Under the pieces are notes generated by a model. The model was not told the DNA's origin and did no database searches. It was given only the letters and a program-made list of their open reading frames with translations. Of a stretch of 44,680 bases of DNA, positions 26,507 through 35,213 are shown in pieces. Every line of letters begins with the position of its first letter. The stretch's first letter is position 1. The DNA lies in assembly GCA_965651265.1 (NCBI GenBank), contig CBFGRV010000027.1, positions 1 through 44,680 on the forward strand, given 5' to 3'. A program made the translations under genes and the position numbers. The DNA is from CBFGRV01 sp965651265 (GTDB lineage Bacteria > Bacteroidota > Rhodothermia > Rhodothermales > VXPQ01).

Positions 26507-26983
26507 CTACGGAAGCTCGACTCGTATGGATCGGCAAAGCCTGTGAGCGCGCACGAGGAAGTTCTCCATCCCCTCACTCCAGCCTTCACACATACGGGCA
26601 CACTCGGCCTGTACCAAACGGGTCTCCTCGATGATGTCCTCTGCTACTTGCGGGTAGAGACTGAGCATTCGTTGGTGGGTGACGTGCAGCAACCGGCTGA
26701 GCTGCTGCAGCAACATCACGACCGTCATGCGGCGTGACAGCGAGTAGGGTTCATCCTCCGCGACCTTCTCTCCTATGACGATAGCGGCCTGCAGCGACTG
26801 CAGGTATTCCTCGATCTCCGCGACAGCCGATCGCAGCCACGCTCCTGCCTCGGCGGGATCTTCCTGCCCGGCCGGATCGCGGCCTTCCCTGCGCTCCATC
26901 ATGCCATGCACGACCTCGGCCGCCGCCGACAACGTGGCCATGAGAACGATCGCACGCTCCTCACTTCTGGTCTGATGTACCAT
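26507..26983 (-). CDS. Small helical protein of unknown function
   Basis: Product of 158 residues from ATG 26983 (TTG 27001 would overlap the terminator T-tract). It is predicted entirely alpha-helical with long heptad-like stretches (EIEEYLQSLQAAIVIGEKV, then MLLQQLSRLLHVTHQRML) and no signal peptide or membrane segment. The overall layout is like small chaperone-type four-helix proteins, but no motif identifies it. It lies between the terminator after the CBS gene and gyrB, 190 bases from the latter, so it probably has its own promoter. Confidence 0.7.
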   Translation of the reverse strand: MVHQTRSEERAIVLMATLSAAAEVVHGMMERREGRDPAGQEDPAEAGAWLRSAVAEIEEYLQSLQAAIVIGEKVAEDEPYSLSRRMTVVMLLQQLSRLLHVTHQRMLSLYPQVAEDIIEETRLVQAECARMCEGWSEGMENFLVRAHRLCRSIRVELP

Positions 26984-26999
26984 GATCACCGTTAAACGC

Positions 27000-27032
27000 A
27001 AAAAAGGCGCCCCAAGCGAGTCGAGGCGCCTT
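27000..27032 (-). terminator. Intrinsic terminator after the CBS-domain gene
   Basis: The minus strand reads AAGGCGCC, a 13-base loop, GGCGCCTTTTTT: a GC-rich stem extended by A-T pairs and ended by six T. It lies 24 bases after the CBS gene stop codon. Confidence 0.92.
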
Positions 27033-27055
27033 CCGGATCCAGAGCCGGACGTTCA

Positions 27056-27724
27056 TCACACCTCGAGATATCTCATAAATTCCTGAACGCGAAGCCGGAG
27101 ATCCTCCTCATCCGTGTCGTCGCTGAACGTCGCCACCACATGATACCCGTAATGCTCTAGCATGTGGCGCACGCGGGATGCATCCGTCACGTTGAGCTTG
27201 AGTGTGACGCGGATCTTTCCCCCTTCGACACCCGGCGCCTCCGAGGCGATGGAAAGAATCTTGCAGCCGTTCTGTTCGATCGTGTGGACCAGTTTGGCCA
27301 GCGAATAGTCGCGTGGATCTTCCTCCAGGGCTACGATGGCACCGCTCTCCTGTGTAGAGAGCATCTTGGCGAAACGATCGAAGATATCGTGCCGCTTGAC
27401 CAGGCCGACGTAGTGGCGGCCCACGTCTGCGATCGGCAGGGTCGTCAGGCCGTGCTCCACCATCAACTTCGTCACTTCGAACAGGTGCACGTCCGGCGCT
27501 GCGGCCACCGGAGCCATACCAAGAAGGCTTGAGATGGGCGCATCAGGGCCGGACGCCGACTCGAGGAGCTGATCTTCCGAAATCACTCCAACCAGCAGCC
27601 CCTCCGCATCGACCACGGGCAGGTGCCGAACGCGGTGCTCCATCAACAGACCGAGCGCGTGCTCCGCGCTGTCTTCCGGTCGCAAAGGCTGCGCCTCAAC
27701 ACTTATCAGATCCTGGATTGTCAT
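27056..27724 (-). CDS. CBS-domain pair with C-terminal ACT-like domain
   Basis: Product of 222 residues. The first 120 residues hold two CBS motifs (MEHRVRHLPVVDAEGLLVGV and MVEHGLTTLPIADVGRHYVG), which together form an adenosyl-nucleotide sensing Bateman module. The C-terminal 75 residues (KLVHTIEQNGCKILSIASE, then RHMLEHYGYHVV) look like an ACT-type ligand-binding fold. No enzymatic domain is attached, so it is likely a free-standing regulator sensing an adenine nucleotide and a small ligand (family inference). It ends in a strong terminator and is monocistronic. Confidence 0.88.
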   Translation of the reverse strand: MTIQDLISVEAQPLRPEDSAEHALGLLMEHRVRHLPVVDAEGLLVGVISEDQLLESASGPDAPISSLLGMAPVAAAPDVHLFEVTKLMVEHGLTTLPIADVGRHYVGLVKRHDIFDRFAKMLSTQESGAIVALEEDPRDYSLAKLVHTIEQNGCKILSIASEAPGVEGGKIRVTLKLNVTDASRVRHMLEHYGYHVVATFSDDTDEEDLRLRVQEFMRYLEV

Positions 27725-28047
27725 CGTTTGCTAACTCCGTAAAGGCACGCCCGGCGTGCTTCGGCCCATTTATCTACACTGCTTCAATGCTGCAATAGAT
27801 GTGCCGTTCTACTGAACGATGTTACGTTCTGAACTTCGTGCCTCGCATGCGCCGGGACGCCCCATACAACTTCGGCTCACTACACCGCGTCGGCCTTTGT
27901 GGCCAACAAGAAGAGGATACCAGGGCTTCCGACTTTTCACGCCGGATTTACAAATTCCCTCACATAATCTCAAGGCACGAACTCCGCCGATATGCACGAA
28001 CGCTCAAAAAGACGCCCTGAACGGTCGCCGGAGCGAAACCGGTTACC
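27725..28047. other. Intergenic stretch between hflX and the CBS gene
   Basis: No credible gene. It holds a 15-base near-palindrome close to the CBS start (27745-27759) and presumably the CBS promoter. I see no convincing terminator for hflX, although a run of five T on the minus strand occurs near 28010. Confidence 0.4.
27745..27759. repeat. Near-palindrome upstream of the CBS gene
   Basis: GCACGCC-c-GGCGTGC, seven-base arms around one base, lies 20 bases before the CBS start codon. It could be a dimeric regulator site or a leader stem; position is the only support. Confidence 0.4.
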
Positions 28048-29373
28048 TCAAGCCTGAGCCAACGGTCGCAGTTCGGAGAATCTCGACAGAGATGCGTCGA
28101 GATCGCGCTGGAATTTAACCGCACATCGGAATCTGAGACGGGCTACCGCCGTCGGCTCGTCTTCCGGGTCGCCGTTCCGTGCATACATGTAGTCTTCGGA
28201 AATGACGTCCGCAACCCTGTGGATGTACGATATGGTCTTCCCCTCCGAAACCGGGACGTAGACGATCCGCTCGACGAAATCCCGCTCGATGACCGATAGA
28301 AGCTTCTTCTCCAGATCTATCAACCCGATTCCCCGCAATGCGGAAACGAAGGCGGCGTTTTCATATTGCTGGCGAACGGCGTTGATGATCACCGGCTCCT
28401 CCACGTTGTCCACTTTGTTGAACACCAGGAGGGTGGGTTTGTCGGCGGCGCCCAACTCGTTTAGCGTCTCCCGAACGACAGCAATATGATCCTCAAAGTT
28501 TGGATGCGTGATGTCGACGACGTGTAGCAAGACATCGGCCTCACGGACCTCATCGAGCGTGCTCTTGAAGCTCTCGATGAGCCGGTGAGGTAGCTTGCGA
28601 ATGAAGCCGACCGTGTCGGAAAGGAGGATGTCCTTATTGTCGTCGAGCCGGACCTGCCTCGTCGTGGCATCCAGCGTGGCAAAGAGCCGATTCTCGGCGA
28701 AGACATTGGCGCCCGCAAGGGCGTTCATCAGCGTCGATTTACCGGCGTTCGTATATCCGACCAACGAGACGCGTGTGAACTTGTCCCTTCCCTTGCGTTG
28801 CGTGGTTCGCTGCCGATCGATGCGCTCGAGGCGCTCCCGCAGAGTCGCCATGCGCTCGCCGATCATGCGCCTGTCCGTCTCGATCTGCATTTCACCCGGT
28901 CCCTTTGTGCCGATACCTCCCTTCTGGCGCGACAGGTGCGTCCATTGACGGGTCAGGCGCGTTCGGAGGTAGTCGAGCTGGGCGAGCTCCACTTGCGTCT
29001 TGGCCACCGCGGTCTTGGCCCGCGTGGCGAAGATGTCGAGAATCAGTGCGGAGCGATCCAACAGCTTGCAGCCCAGGGACTTCTCGAGGTTCCTGACCTG
29101 CACAGGCGACAGATCGTCATCGAATATGACGAGGTCCGATTCTCGGGCCGCTACGAGTCGCTTTAGTTCATCGACTTTGCCCCTGCCCACGTACGTTGCA
29201 GGGTTCAGCTTGGACAGGTTCTGCGTAATTCGGTCAGTTACTACGGCGCCGGCCGTATCGGCCAGCTCAGCCAACTCATCGAGGGAATCCTCGACATCCC
29301 AACGAGATGTTTCCGGCGTCACGACGCCGACTAGAATGGCCGATTCAGTGGTGGAATTCTTGTGTTCGTGCAA
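28048..29373 (-). CDS. hflX: Ribosome-associated GTPase HflX
   Basis: GTPase that binds the 50S subunit and rescues or splits stalled ribosomes, notably under heat stress. The 441-residue product has the HflX N-terminal domain (AILVGVVTPE, ITQNLSKLNPATYVGRGKVDEL), a coiled linker with GGIGTKGPGEMQIETDRR, and the GTPase domain with G1 VGYTNAGKSTLMNAL (about 206-220), a DATTR switch, DTVGFIRKLP and NKVD. The start is TTG at 29373; there is no nearby ATG in frame. Confidence 0.95.
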   Translation of the reverse strand: MHEHKNSTTESAILVGVVTPETSRWDVEDSLDELAELADTAGAVVTDRITQNLSKLNPATYVGRGKVDELKRLVAARESDLVIFDDDLSPVQVRNLEKSLGCKLLDRSALILDIFATRAKTAVAKTQVELAQLDYLRTRLTRQWTHLSRQKGGIGTKGPGEMQIETDRRMIGERMATLRERLERIDRQRTTQRKGRDKFTRVSLVGYTNAGKSTLMNALAGANVFAENRLFATLDATTRQVRLDDNKDILLSDTVGFIRKLPHRLIESFKSTLDEVREADVLLHVVDITHPNFEDHIAVVRETLNELGAADKPTLLVFNKVDNVEEPVIINAVRQQYENAAFVSALRGIGLIDLEKKLLSVIERDFVERIVYVPVSEGKTISYIHRVADVISEDYMYARNGDPEDEPTAVARLRFRCAVKFQRDLDASLSRFSELRPLAQA

Positions 29374-29400
29374 AGGCTACTTCAAACTCGTTCTACATAC

Positions 29401-29439
29401 GACGGCGCATTCACGCTAACTTCAAAATACTGCGCCGTC
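29401..29439. repeat. Inverted repeat upstream of hflX
   Basis: GACGGCGCA (29401-29409) and TGCGCCGTC (29431-29439) form perfect nine-base arms around 21 bases, 27 bases before the hflX start. The spacing fits an operator looped over a promoter or a leader hairpin. No regulator family can be assigned. Confidence 0.5.
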
Positions 29440-29500
29440 AGCCGCTCTACAAGCTGCCAATGTAACGGTTGGGACCAACAAGGGTTGCCCGCTTCACGGA

Positions 29501-29559
29501 GTGGGGCCTCTTCACAACCCATTGATCTGATGAGGTTTGGTGCAAAAGCCGTGCCCCAC
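29501..29559 (-). other. Possible stem-loop after the BatA/VWA gene
   Basis: GTGGGGC (29501-29507) can pair with GCCCCAC (29553-29559), and inside it CCTC-t-TCA with TGA-t-GAGG. It lies 18 bases past the stop codon at 29578, where a transcript end is expected, but lacks a T run. It could stabilise the 3' end. Confidence 0.3.
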
Positions 29560-29577
29560 CGCTGGCGATTCGTTCGC

Positions 29578-31707
29578 CTACGCAGGGACGGACTCCGGCC
29601 GCCATTGCTTGGCCACGACCATCTCGCCGATGAGAAAGAGGAGCGCCAGCACGAGGAAATGCTTCCAGAGCTCGACGCCGGTTCGCTCTTCGAGGACGGA
29701 CGAGATGATGTCGGCAGGCCGATCTCCCCGGACATCCACCAGAGCGACCTCCTGCCCGATCGCGTCTTCGAGCCGGGCGCGCGCTTCCCTCTCATCCAGC
29801 GGCCGGAGGTCCGACTCAGCCGCATCGAGGTTGACCGCAAAGCGCCGCACCGTACGTTGATCCGCACGAATATCGTAGACGCCGCGCTCGGCGAGCGCAT
29901 CGCCATCCAGACTCAGCAGCAGGGCACCTACGAGATTTCGTTGTTCAGGCACATATTCGCTCGCATCAGGCCCGATCACCCGCAGCTCCGTGGCGCCGCT
30001 GAGCCTGGGCAGCCGAATTTCGGCATCCCGCGCGGCCACCAACTGCTCTCCCGACACGGACTCGGATGCGGAGAGGTAGTACATCGACCGATAAAGTAGG
30101 GGGATGAACAGCCCGCGAACGGGGAAGTCGCTCCACCGGTCGTCCGGCGCTACGGACAACAACAAGGCGACACCGAGTTCATGTCGGATCTCCTGCAGGA
30201 ACGGAAAGCCATTCGTTAGCTCGATGAGCGTCAGCTCGCCCCCGCCACCGGGCGAGTAGTTCAGCCCGTGGTAGATCTCCGGGCTCTCGACCCGTACGTC
30301 TCCGGAGAGCTCTCTCCGACCGAAAACGCCTTCGAACAACGGGTGCTCGAGATCCACCGATTCGAAGGAAGCGATGCTCCGACGTGAGCCGAGCGAACCG
30401 CTGAATCCGGAAACTCGCCCTCCGCCCAACTCGGCTAGAAGCGCATTGTATTCCTCCGCGGCCGCATCAGCCGACGGCGAAACGAGCAGCCCACCACCGC
30501 CGGCGACGTATCGGCCGAGCGCGGCGATCTCTCCGCTAGATAGCGAACGCGGCCCCAGGAGAAAAACGGCGTCGAATCCGGCTAGCCCGGCGGCCGCCAG
30601 ACCCGTCTCCTCGATGATGGTGACGTCGAAGGCCACGCCATCCCGGCCGATTTCCGGCGATAGCGCGAGCTCGACGTAATCAGACCGCTGTCCTTCACCC
30701 CGCACGACAAGCACGCGCCTGCGCTCCGGCACGTGAAGCGTGAAGTGGCGCTCGTTGTCAAACTCGAAGGCATCCCCCTCGATGTGGACCGTGCCCGCGA
30801 GCCATCCCCTGCCCTGCGGCGAAGCCGTCAAGGTCACGGTCGTTGGCACGCCGGGCGGTACGTCGACCGTAGCCTGCGCCAGGCGCTCGCCTTCGAGAAA
30901 GAGGCTTGTGACATAGTCCTCGAGCCCTTCCGTGCCGTAGTTGAGGAGTGTGGCCGTGATCCGAACGGGCTGTCCCGCCTCGATGATGCGGCTTTCGACC
31001 TGAACATCGGTCACCGCCACGTTTGAATGCAGACGATCCCCCACGGGAAGCAGGTAGGTGCGGATGCCGGCATCCAGCCGCGATACGACGCTGTCGGCAA
31101 ACGTGCTCTGCTGGAGATCGGAGAGGACGTAGATTTCGCGGTTGAGATGTACGGCCTCACTCAGCAGCCGCCCGGCCCGAACGACGGCATCCGATGCGGA
31201 TCTCGAGCTCGTGGCCGGTTCGAGGTTCTCGATCGCCCGGATGGCCGAGCCGACGTTGGTGAAGCGTTCGGCAGATCCCGGCTCGTTTCCCGTGCCAACC
31301 ACGAAGATCTCGTCACCGCTCGAGAGCTCGTCGAGGAGGGCCGTGGCCACGTCCTTCGCCTGCCTGAAATACTCGCCTCCCGCGTCGCGAAGGGTCATGG
31401 ACAGCGAATTGTCTATGACTACGGCCACGGATGACCTGGCGTCCCCACCCACGGCTCCGGCCAGATCACCGGTCAGCGTAGGACGTGCGAAGGCGATCAC
31501 GAGACACGCGATCGCGAGCATTCGCAGCAGTAGCAACAACCACTGCTTGATCCGGACGCGCTGCATCGTTGACTTCTGCAGTTCCCGGACAAACTCCAGA
31601 GAGCTGAAATCCACCTTCCGCGGACGCCGGAAATTGAACAGGTGGATGATCAACGGAATCGCGGCGGCAGCCAGGGCGGCCAGTGCGAGTGGATTCAGGA
31701 ATTCCAT
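29578..31707 (-). CDS. BatA-type membrane protein with von Willebrand A domain
   Basis: Product of 709 residues. The N-terminus has the BatA domain with two membrane helices (LNPLALAALAAAAIPLIIHLF and WLLLLLRMLAIACLVIAFARP), followed by a VWA domain with the metal-ion site DNSLS (about residues 97-101) of the DxSxS type. A long extracytoplasmic region contains a Rossmann-like glycine-rich segment (GRYVAGGGGLLVSPS) and there is one C-terminal membrane helix before the end. Such proteins are common in Bacteroidota near MoxR/BatB operons and act in envelope stress or protein complex assembly. No moxR gene is seen nearby. It is divergent from uvrA. Confidence 0.9.
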   Translation of the reverse strand: MEFLNPLALAALAAAAIPLIIHLFNFRRPRKVDFSSLEFVRELQKSTMQRVRIKQWLLLLLRMLAIACLVIAFARPTLTGDLAGAVGGDARSSVAVVIDNSLSMTLRDAGGEYFRQAKDVATALLDELSSGDEIFVVGTGNEPGSAERFTNVGSAIRAIENLEPATSSRSASDAVVRAGRLLSEAVHLNREIYVLSDLQQSTFADSVVSRLDAGIRTYLLPVGDRLHSNVAVTDVQVESRIIEAGQPVRITATLLNYGTEGLEDYVTSLFLEGERLAQATVDVPPGVPTTVTLTASPQGRGWLAGTVHIEGDAFEFDNERHFTLHVPERRRVLVVRGEGQRSDYVELALSPEIGRDGVAFDVTIIEETGLAAAGLAGFDAVFLLGPRSLSSGEIAALGRYVAGGGGLLVSPSADAAAEEYNALLAELGGGRVSGFSGSLGSRRSIASFESVDLEHPLFEGVFGRRELSGDVRVESPEIYHGLNYSPGGGGELTLIELTNGFPFLQEIRHELGVALLLSVAPDDRWSDFPVRGLFIPLLYRSMYYLSASESVSGEQLVAARDAEIRLPRLSGATELRVIGPDASEYVPEQRNLVGALLLSLDGDALAERGVYDIRADQRTVRRFAVNLDAAESDLRPLDEREARARLEDAIGQEVALVDVRGDRPADIISSVLEERTGVELWKHFLVLALLFLIGEMVVAKQWRPESVPA

Positions 31708-31974
31708 ACAGTGAAGATCGGCGCCGGAGGTCCGTGATTCGCCGGCCGGCCGGATCGGCAGACGCGACGAGGACGAAGCAAGCGGTGTCGCTCGCCCGCA
31801 AGGAGAAGGGGTTGGGCGGATGCTACCAGAGGGCGCGACGGGCTGTTCCGCAGACGGCCGGCGAGACCTGTGAGCACCCGATTCGTGGGTAAGCCTTCCC
31901 CGTCAAACCTTGCATCATACGGCGTCCGAACGCGTTATAGCTGGCCTGTCCTCCTGCCGAAGTACGCTCAATTT

Positions 31975-34851
31975 ATGCCCACCGTCACTCGACGACTCTC
32001 CACGGCCCCGCGCAGCGCGTCCTCCGACTCTGACGTACGCCATTCGGCCCGCAAGCACATCGTCATTCGAGGCGCTCGCCAGCACAACCTCAAGAACATC
32101 GACCTCGATCTTCCGCGAAATCGGCTGATCGTCATCACGGGCCCCTCCGGCTCCGGGAAATCGTCGCTGGCCTTCGATACCATTTATGCGGAAGGGCAGC
32201 GCCGCTACGTCGAGAGCCTCAGCGCGTATGCCCGGCAGTTCCTCGAGCGGATGGACAAGCCGGATGCCGATCTCATCACCGGACTCGCTCCCGCCATCGC
32301 CATCGAGCAGAAGACCACATCGCGCAATCCGCGCTCTACGGTCGGCACGCAAACGGAAATCTACGATCATCTCCGGCTGCTCTTTGCCCGGATCGGCCGA
32401 ACGTATTCGCCCGTCTCCGGCGAAGAGGTGACGAAGGACTCTCCGCGCTCGGTCGCAAACCGTCTGCACCAGCAGTTCTCCGACGGCGACCGATTCTATG
32501 TCTGCTTCTCGGTACCCTCACGCAAAGACATCTCGCTGCAAAGCGAGCTGGAGGCCCTCCGCCAGCGGGGATTCTTCCGGGTTCTCCTCCTACCCACTGA
32601 GCGCCAGCAGAAGCGCGGAGCCGAAGAGGAGGTCTTCGACCTGAACGAAAAGGAGCCGGCGCAGTTGAGCAACTATGCACGGGAGCGGCTGCTCGTGCTG
32701 GTCGATCGCCTGGCCGTGCGGATGGGAGATGCTTCCAATCTTTCCCGCATTGCCGACTCCGTGGAACAGGCGTTTCGGGAGAGCGGCGGCCGATGCATCG
32801 TGCGGATGCGCGGCGGTCCCACGCTGCATTTCAGCGAGTACTTCGAGCGGGACGGCATCCGCTTCGAGGAGCCGACGCCCCTCATGTTCTCCTTCAACAG
32901 TCCCGCCGGTGCATGTCCGGTATGCCAGGGGTTCGGCCGCGTAACGGGATTGGACCCGGATCTCGTCATCCCGGATCAGCGCCTCTCCATCCGGCAAGGA
33001 GCCATCGCGCCCTTCCGAACCGAGCAGTGGAGCAAGCATTTCCGCGACCTGATCAAACTGGCGGCGGATCGGCGCATAAACATCGACACGCCCTACGAGC
33101 ACCTCCCCGCGGACGTAAAGGACCTCATCTGGAACGGCGCGGGTGATTACATCGGCATCAGGGGCTTTTTCGATTTCCTCGAGAAGCACAATTACAAGAT
33201 GCACTACCGCATCTTCCACGCTCGCTTCCGAGGGTACTCGCGATGCCCCGCCTGCAACGGCTACCGCCTTCGAAAGGAGGCGCTCAACGTGAAAATCGGT
33301 GGTCACCACATCGGTGAAGTCGTAGAGCTCACGACGCTCGATGCGAAGCGCTTCTTCGATGAGCTTGAACTCTCGAGTTTTGAAGAGCAGGTGGCCGGGC
33401 GCGTTCTGACGGAGATTCGTAAGCGGTTGAAGTACCTTGTGGAGGTCGGGCTCGATTACATCACGCTCGATCGGCTGTCGCAGACCCTTTCGGGCGGCGA
33501 AAACCAGCGCATCAATCTGGCGACGTCACTCGGCTCATCACTCGTGGGCTCGCTATACGTGCTCGATGAGCCCTCCATCGGACTGCATCCGCGCGACAAC
33601 GACCGACTCATCTCCATTCTGGAGAACCTTCGCGACATCGGCAACACGGTGCTCGTGGTGGAGCATGAGGCCGCGATGATGCAGCGCGCCGATCAGATCG
33701 TGGATCTCGGGCCCGGGGCCGGGCGGTACGGGGGCCACGTCGTCTTCCAGGGCACGTACGACGAGCTCATAACGGATAGCCAATCCTTGACGGGCGCCTA
33801 TCTGAGCGGGCGCGAGAGCATTCCGGTTCCGGACCGTCGTCGGCCGGTCGATGAGGACTACGTCCTCCGCCTCGAAAGTGCCAGACAACACAACCTCAAG
33901 CGGCTCGATGTCACGTTCCCCCTCGGGATGATCGTGTGCGTGACGGGTGTGAGCGGTTCGGGCAAGTCCACCCTCGTCCACGATACCTTATATAATGGGC
34001 TCATGCGATTGAAGGGGCACAGCCTGGAAGAGCCCGTGGGCGCTCACGATGCGCTACGTGGTCATTTGCTGGTGGATCAGGTAGAGATGGTCGATCAGAA
34101 TCCGATCGGCAGATCCCCACGCTCGAACCCCGCCACGTATACCAAGGCCTTCGACCATATTCGCGAGCTGTTCTCGAACACCTATCAGGCCCGCCTGCGA
34201 GGCTACAAGCCGGGGTATTTTTCCTTTAACGTGCCCGGTGGCCGGTGTGAGGTTTGCCAGGGCGAGGGCGTCGTCAAGGTGGAGATGCAGTTTTTAGCCG
34301 ACCTGTATCTGGAGTGCGAGGCCTGCAAGGGCCGGCGCTACAAGCAGGATGTCCTGGAGATTCGCTACCGCGGAAAGAGCATCGACGATGTCCTGAGGAT
34401 GACAATCGACGAAGCCGTCGAATTCTTCGCGGATGAGGAGGTGATCGTTCGGAAGTTGGAGGTGCTGCGGGGCATCGGGCTGGGCTATCTGACGCTCGGC
34501 CAGCCCTCGAATACGCTCTCCGGAGGAGAGTCGCAGCGCCTCAAGCTGGCGTCGTTCCTGGGCAAGAACACCAGGGATCGCGTGCTGTACGTCCTGGATG
34601 AGCCCACCACCGGCCTGCATTTCGAGGACATCAAGAAGCTCATGGCCGCCCTCAATGCGCTCGTTGAGGAGGGCCACTCCGTTATCCTCGTCGAACACAA
34701 CCTCGATGTCATCAAATGTTCGGATTGGGTAATCGACCTGGGGCCCGAAGGCGGCGTACGCGGAGGGTTCGTGGTAGCCGAAGGGACGCCTGAGGACATC
34801 GCGGCGCATCCGGAAAGTCACACAGGCCGCTTCCTCCGCGAGATTCTGTAG
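31975..34851 (+). CDS. uvrA: Excinuclease ABC subunit A
   Basis: Damage-recognition ATPase of nucleotide excision repair. The 958-residue product has two ABC ATPase modules: Walker A GPSGSGKSS (about 56) and GVSGSGKST, signatures LSGGENQR and LSGGESQR, and zinc-binding cysteine pairs CPVC/CPAC in the first half and CEVC/CEAC in the second. The UvrB-binding domain follows the first Walker A (PRSTVGTQTEIYDHLR onward), so it is class I UvrA. ATG 31975 is preferred over a GTG at 31870, which would add 35 residues unlike the family. Confidence 0.97.
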   Translation: MPTVTRRLSTAPRSASSDSDVRHSARKHIVIRGARQHNLKNIDLDLPRNRLIVITGPSGSGKSSLAFDTIYAEGQRRYVESLSAYARQFLERMDKPDADLITGLAPAIAIEQKTTSRNPRSTVGTQTEIYDHLRLLFARIGRTYSPVSGEEVTKDSPRSVANRLHQQFSDGDRFYVCFSVPSRKDISLQSELEALRQRGFFRVLLLPTERQQKRGAEEEVFDLNEKEPAQLSNYARERLLVLVDRLAVRMGDASNLSRIADSVEQAFRESGGRCIVRMRGGPTLHFSEYFERDGIRFEEPTPLMFSFNSPAGACPVCQGFGRVTGLDPDLVIPDQRLSIRQGAIAPFRTEQWSKHFRDLIKLAADRRINIDTPYEHLPADVKDLIWNGAGDYIGIRGFFDFLEKHNYKMHYRIFHARFRGYSRCPACNGYRLRKEALNVKIGGHHIGEVVELTTLDAKRFFDELELSSFEEQVAGRVLTEIRKRLKYLVEVGLDYITLDRLSQTLSGGENQRINLATSLGSSLVGSLYVLDEPSIGLHPRDNDRLISILENLRDIGNTVLVVEHEAAMMQRADQIVDLGPGAGRYGGHVVFQGTYDELITDSQSLTGAYLSGRESIPVPDRRRPVDEDYVLRLESARQHNLKRLDVTFPLGMIVCVTGVSGSGKSTLVHDTLYNGLMRLKGHSLEEPVGAHDALRGHLLVDQVEMVDQNPIGRSPRSNPATYTKAFDHIRELFSNTYQARLRGYKPGYFSFNVPGGRCEVCQGEGVVKVEMQFLADLYLECEACKGRRYKQDVLEIRYRGKSIDDVLRMTIDEAVEFFADEEVIVRKLEVLRGIGLGYLTLGQPSNTLSGGESQRLKLASFLGKNTRDRVLYVLDEPTTGLHFEDIKKLMAALNALVEEGHSVILVEHNLDVIKCSDWVIDLGPEGGVRGGFVVAEGTPEDIAAHPESHTGRFLREIL

Positions 34852-35213
34852 CATTTCTTCAGGCCGCTTTCTCCCGTTCTCGCCCGCGGCGAGGGGCGAA
34901 ATACTGGATGTTACTTAGCACGACTGGCCTGCGGCTTAATCATGAAAGGGCGAAGGCATCTCCAGATTGTGGCCGATTCGGTGATGATAGTCATCCTGCG
35001 GCGGCGAATGAGGATCGGATGAATTCTCGGCCCGAGAATTGCTCACCGAAGGCGCCCCGACCGCCGCGTGAATCTTGCTTCGATGTTTTCCGTTGACCTG
35101 CGCGACTTACCTGGTGACTGCACGGACTCGAGGCATCAAAGCGTTCGAGACTTGGAATTCTGCACGATAGGAGGAGGAATTAGCGGCGCCTCGTCGGTGG
35201 CAGCAACGTGGTG
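34852..35213. other. Intergenic stretch between uvrA and the glycosyltransferase pair
   Basis: No credible gene. A short hairpin CTCGCC-cgc-GGCGAG at 34879-34893 lies 27 bases after uvrA but has no T run. GATGA-tag-TCATC occurs at 34983-34995, and a longer palindrome at 35022-35040. GGAGGAGG at 35170-35177 resembles a ribosome binding site but no start codon in frame lies at the right distance; the glycosyltransferase ATG is 36 bases further on. Confidence 0.4.
35022..35040. repeat. 19-base palindrome before the glycosyltransferase pair
   Basis: AATTCTCGG-c-CCGAGAATT has perfect nine-base arms around one central base, about 170 bases before the first glycosyltransferase and 170 after uvrA. 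Symmetry and length suit a dimeric transcription factor. Which gene it would control is unknown. Confidence 0.5.

Noticed and set aside
27799..28118. Small plus-strand frames in the hflX-CBS gap
   Set aside because: No ribosome binding site, unusual composition, and overlap into hflX.
34908..35096. 62-residue plus-strand frame after uvrA
   Set aside because: Composition is not protein-like and it contains the 19-base palindrome; no start context.
35170..35177. GGAGGAGG as ribosome binding site for the glycosyltransferase at 35214
   Set aside because: It lies 36 bases from the start codon, and an in-frame stop at 35181 leaves no alternative start within reach.
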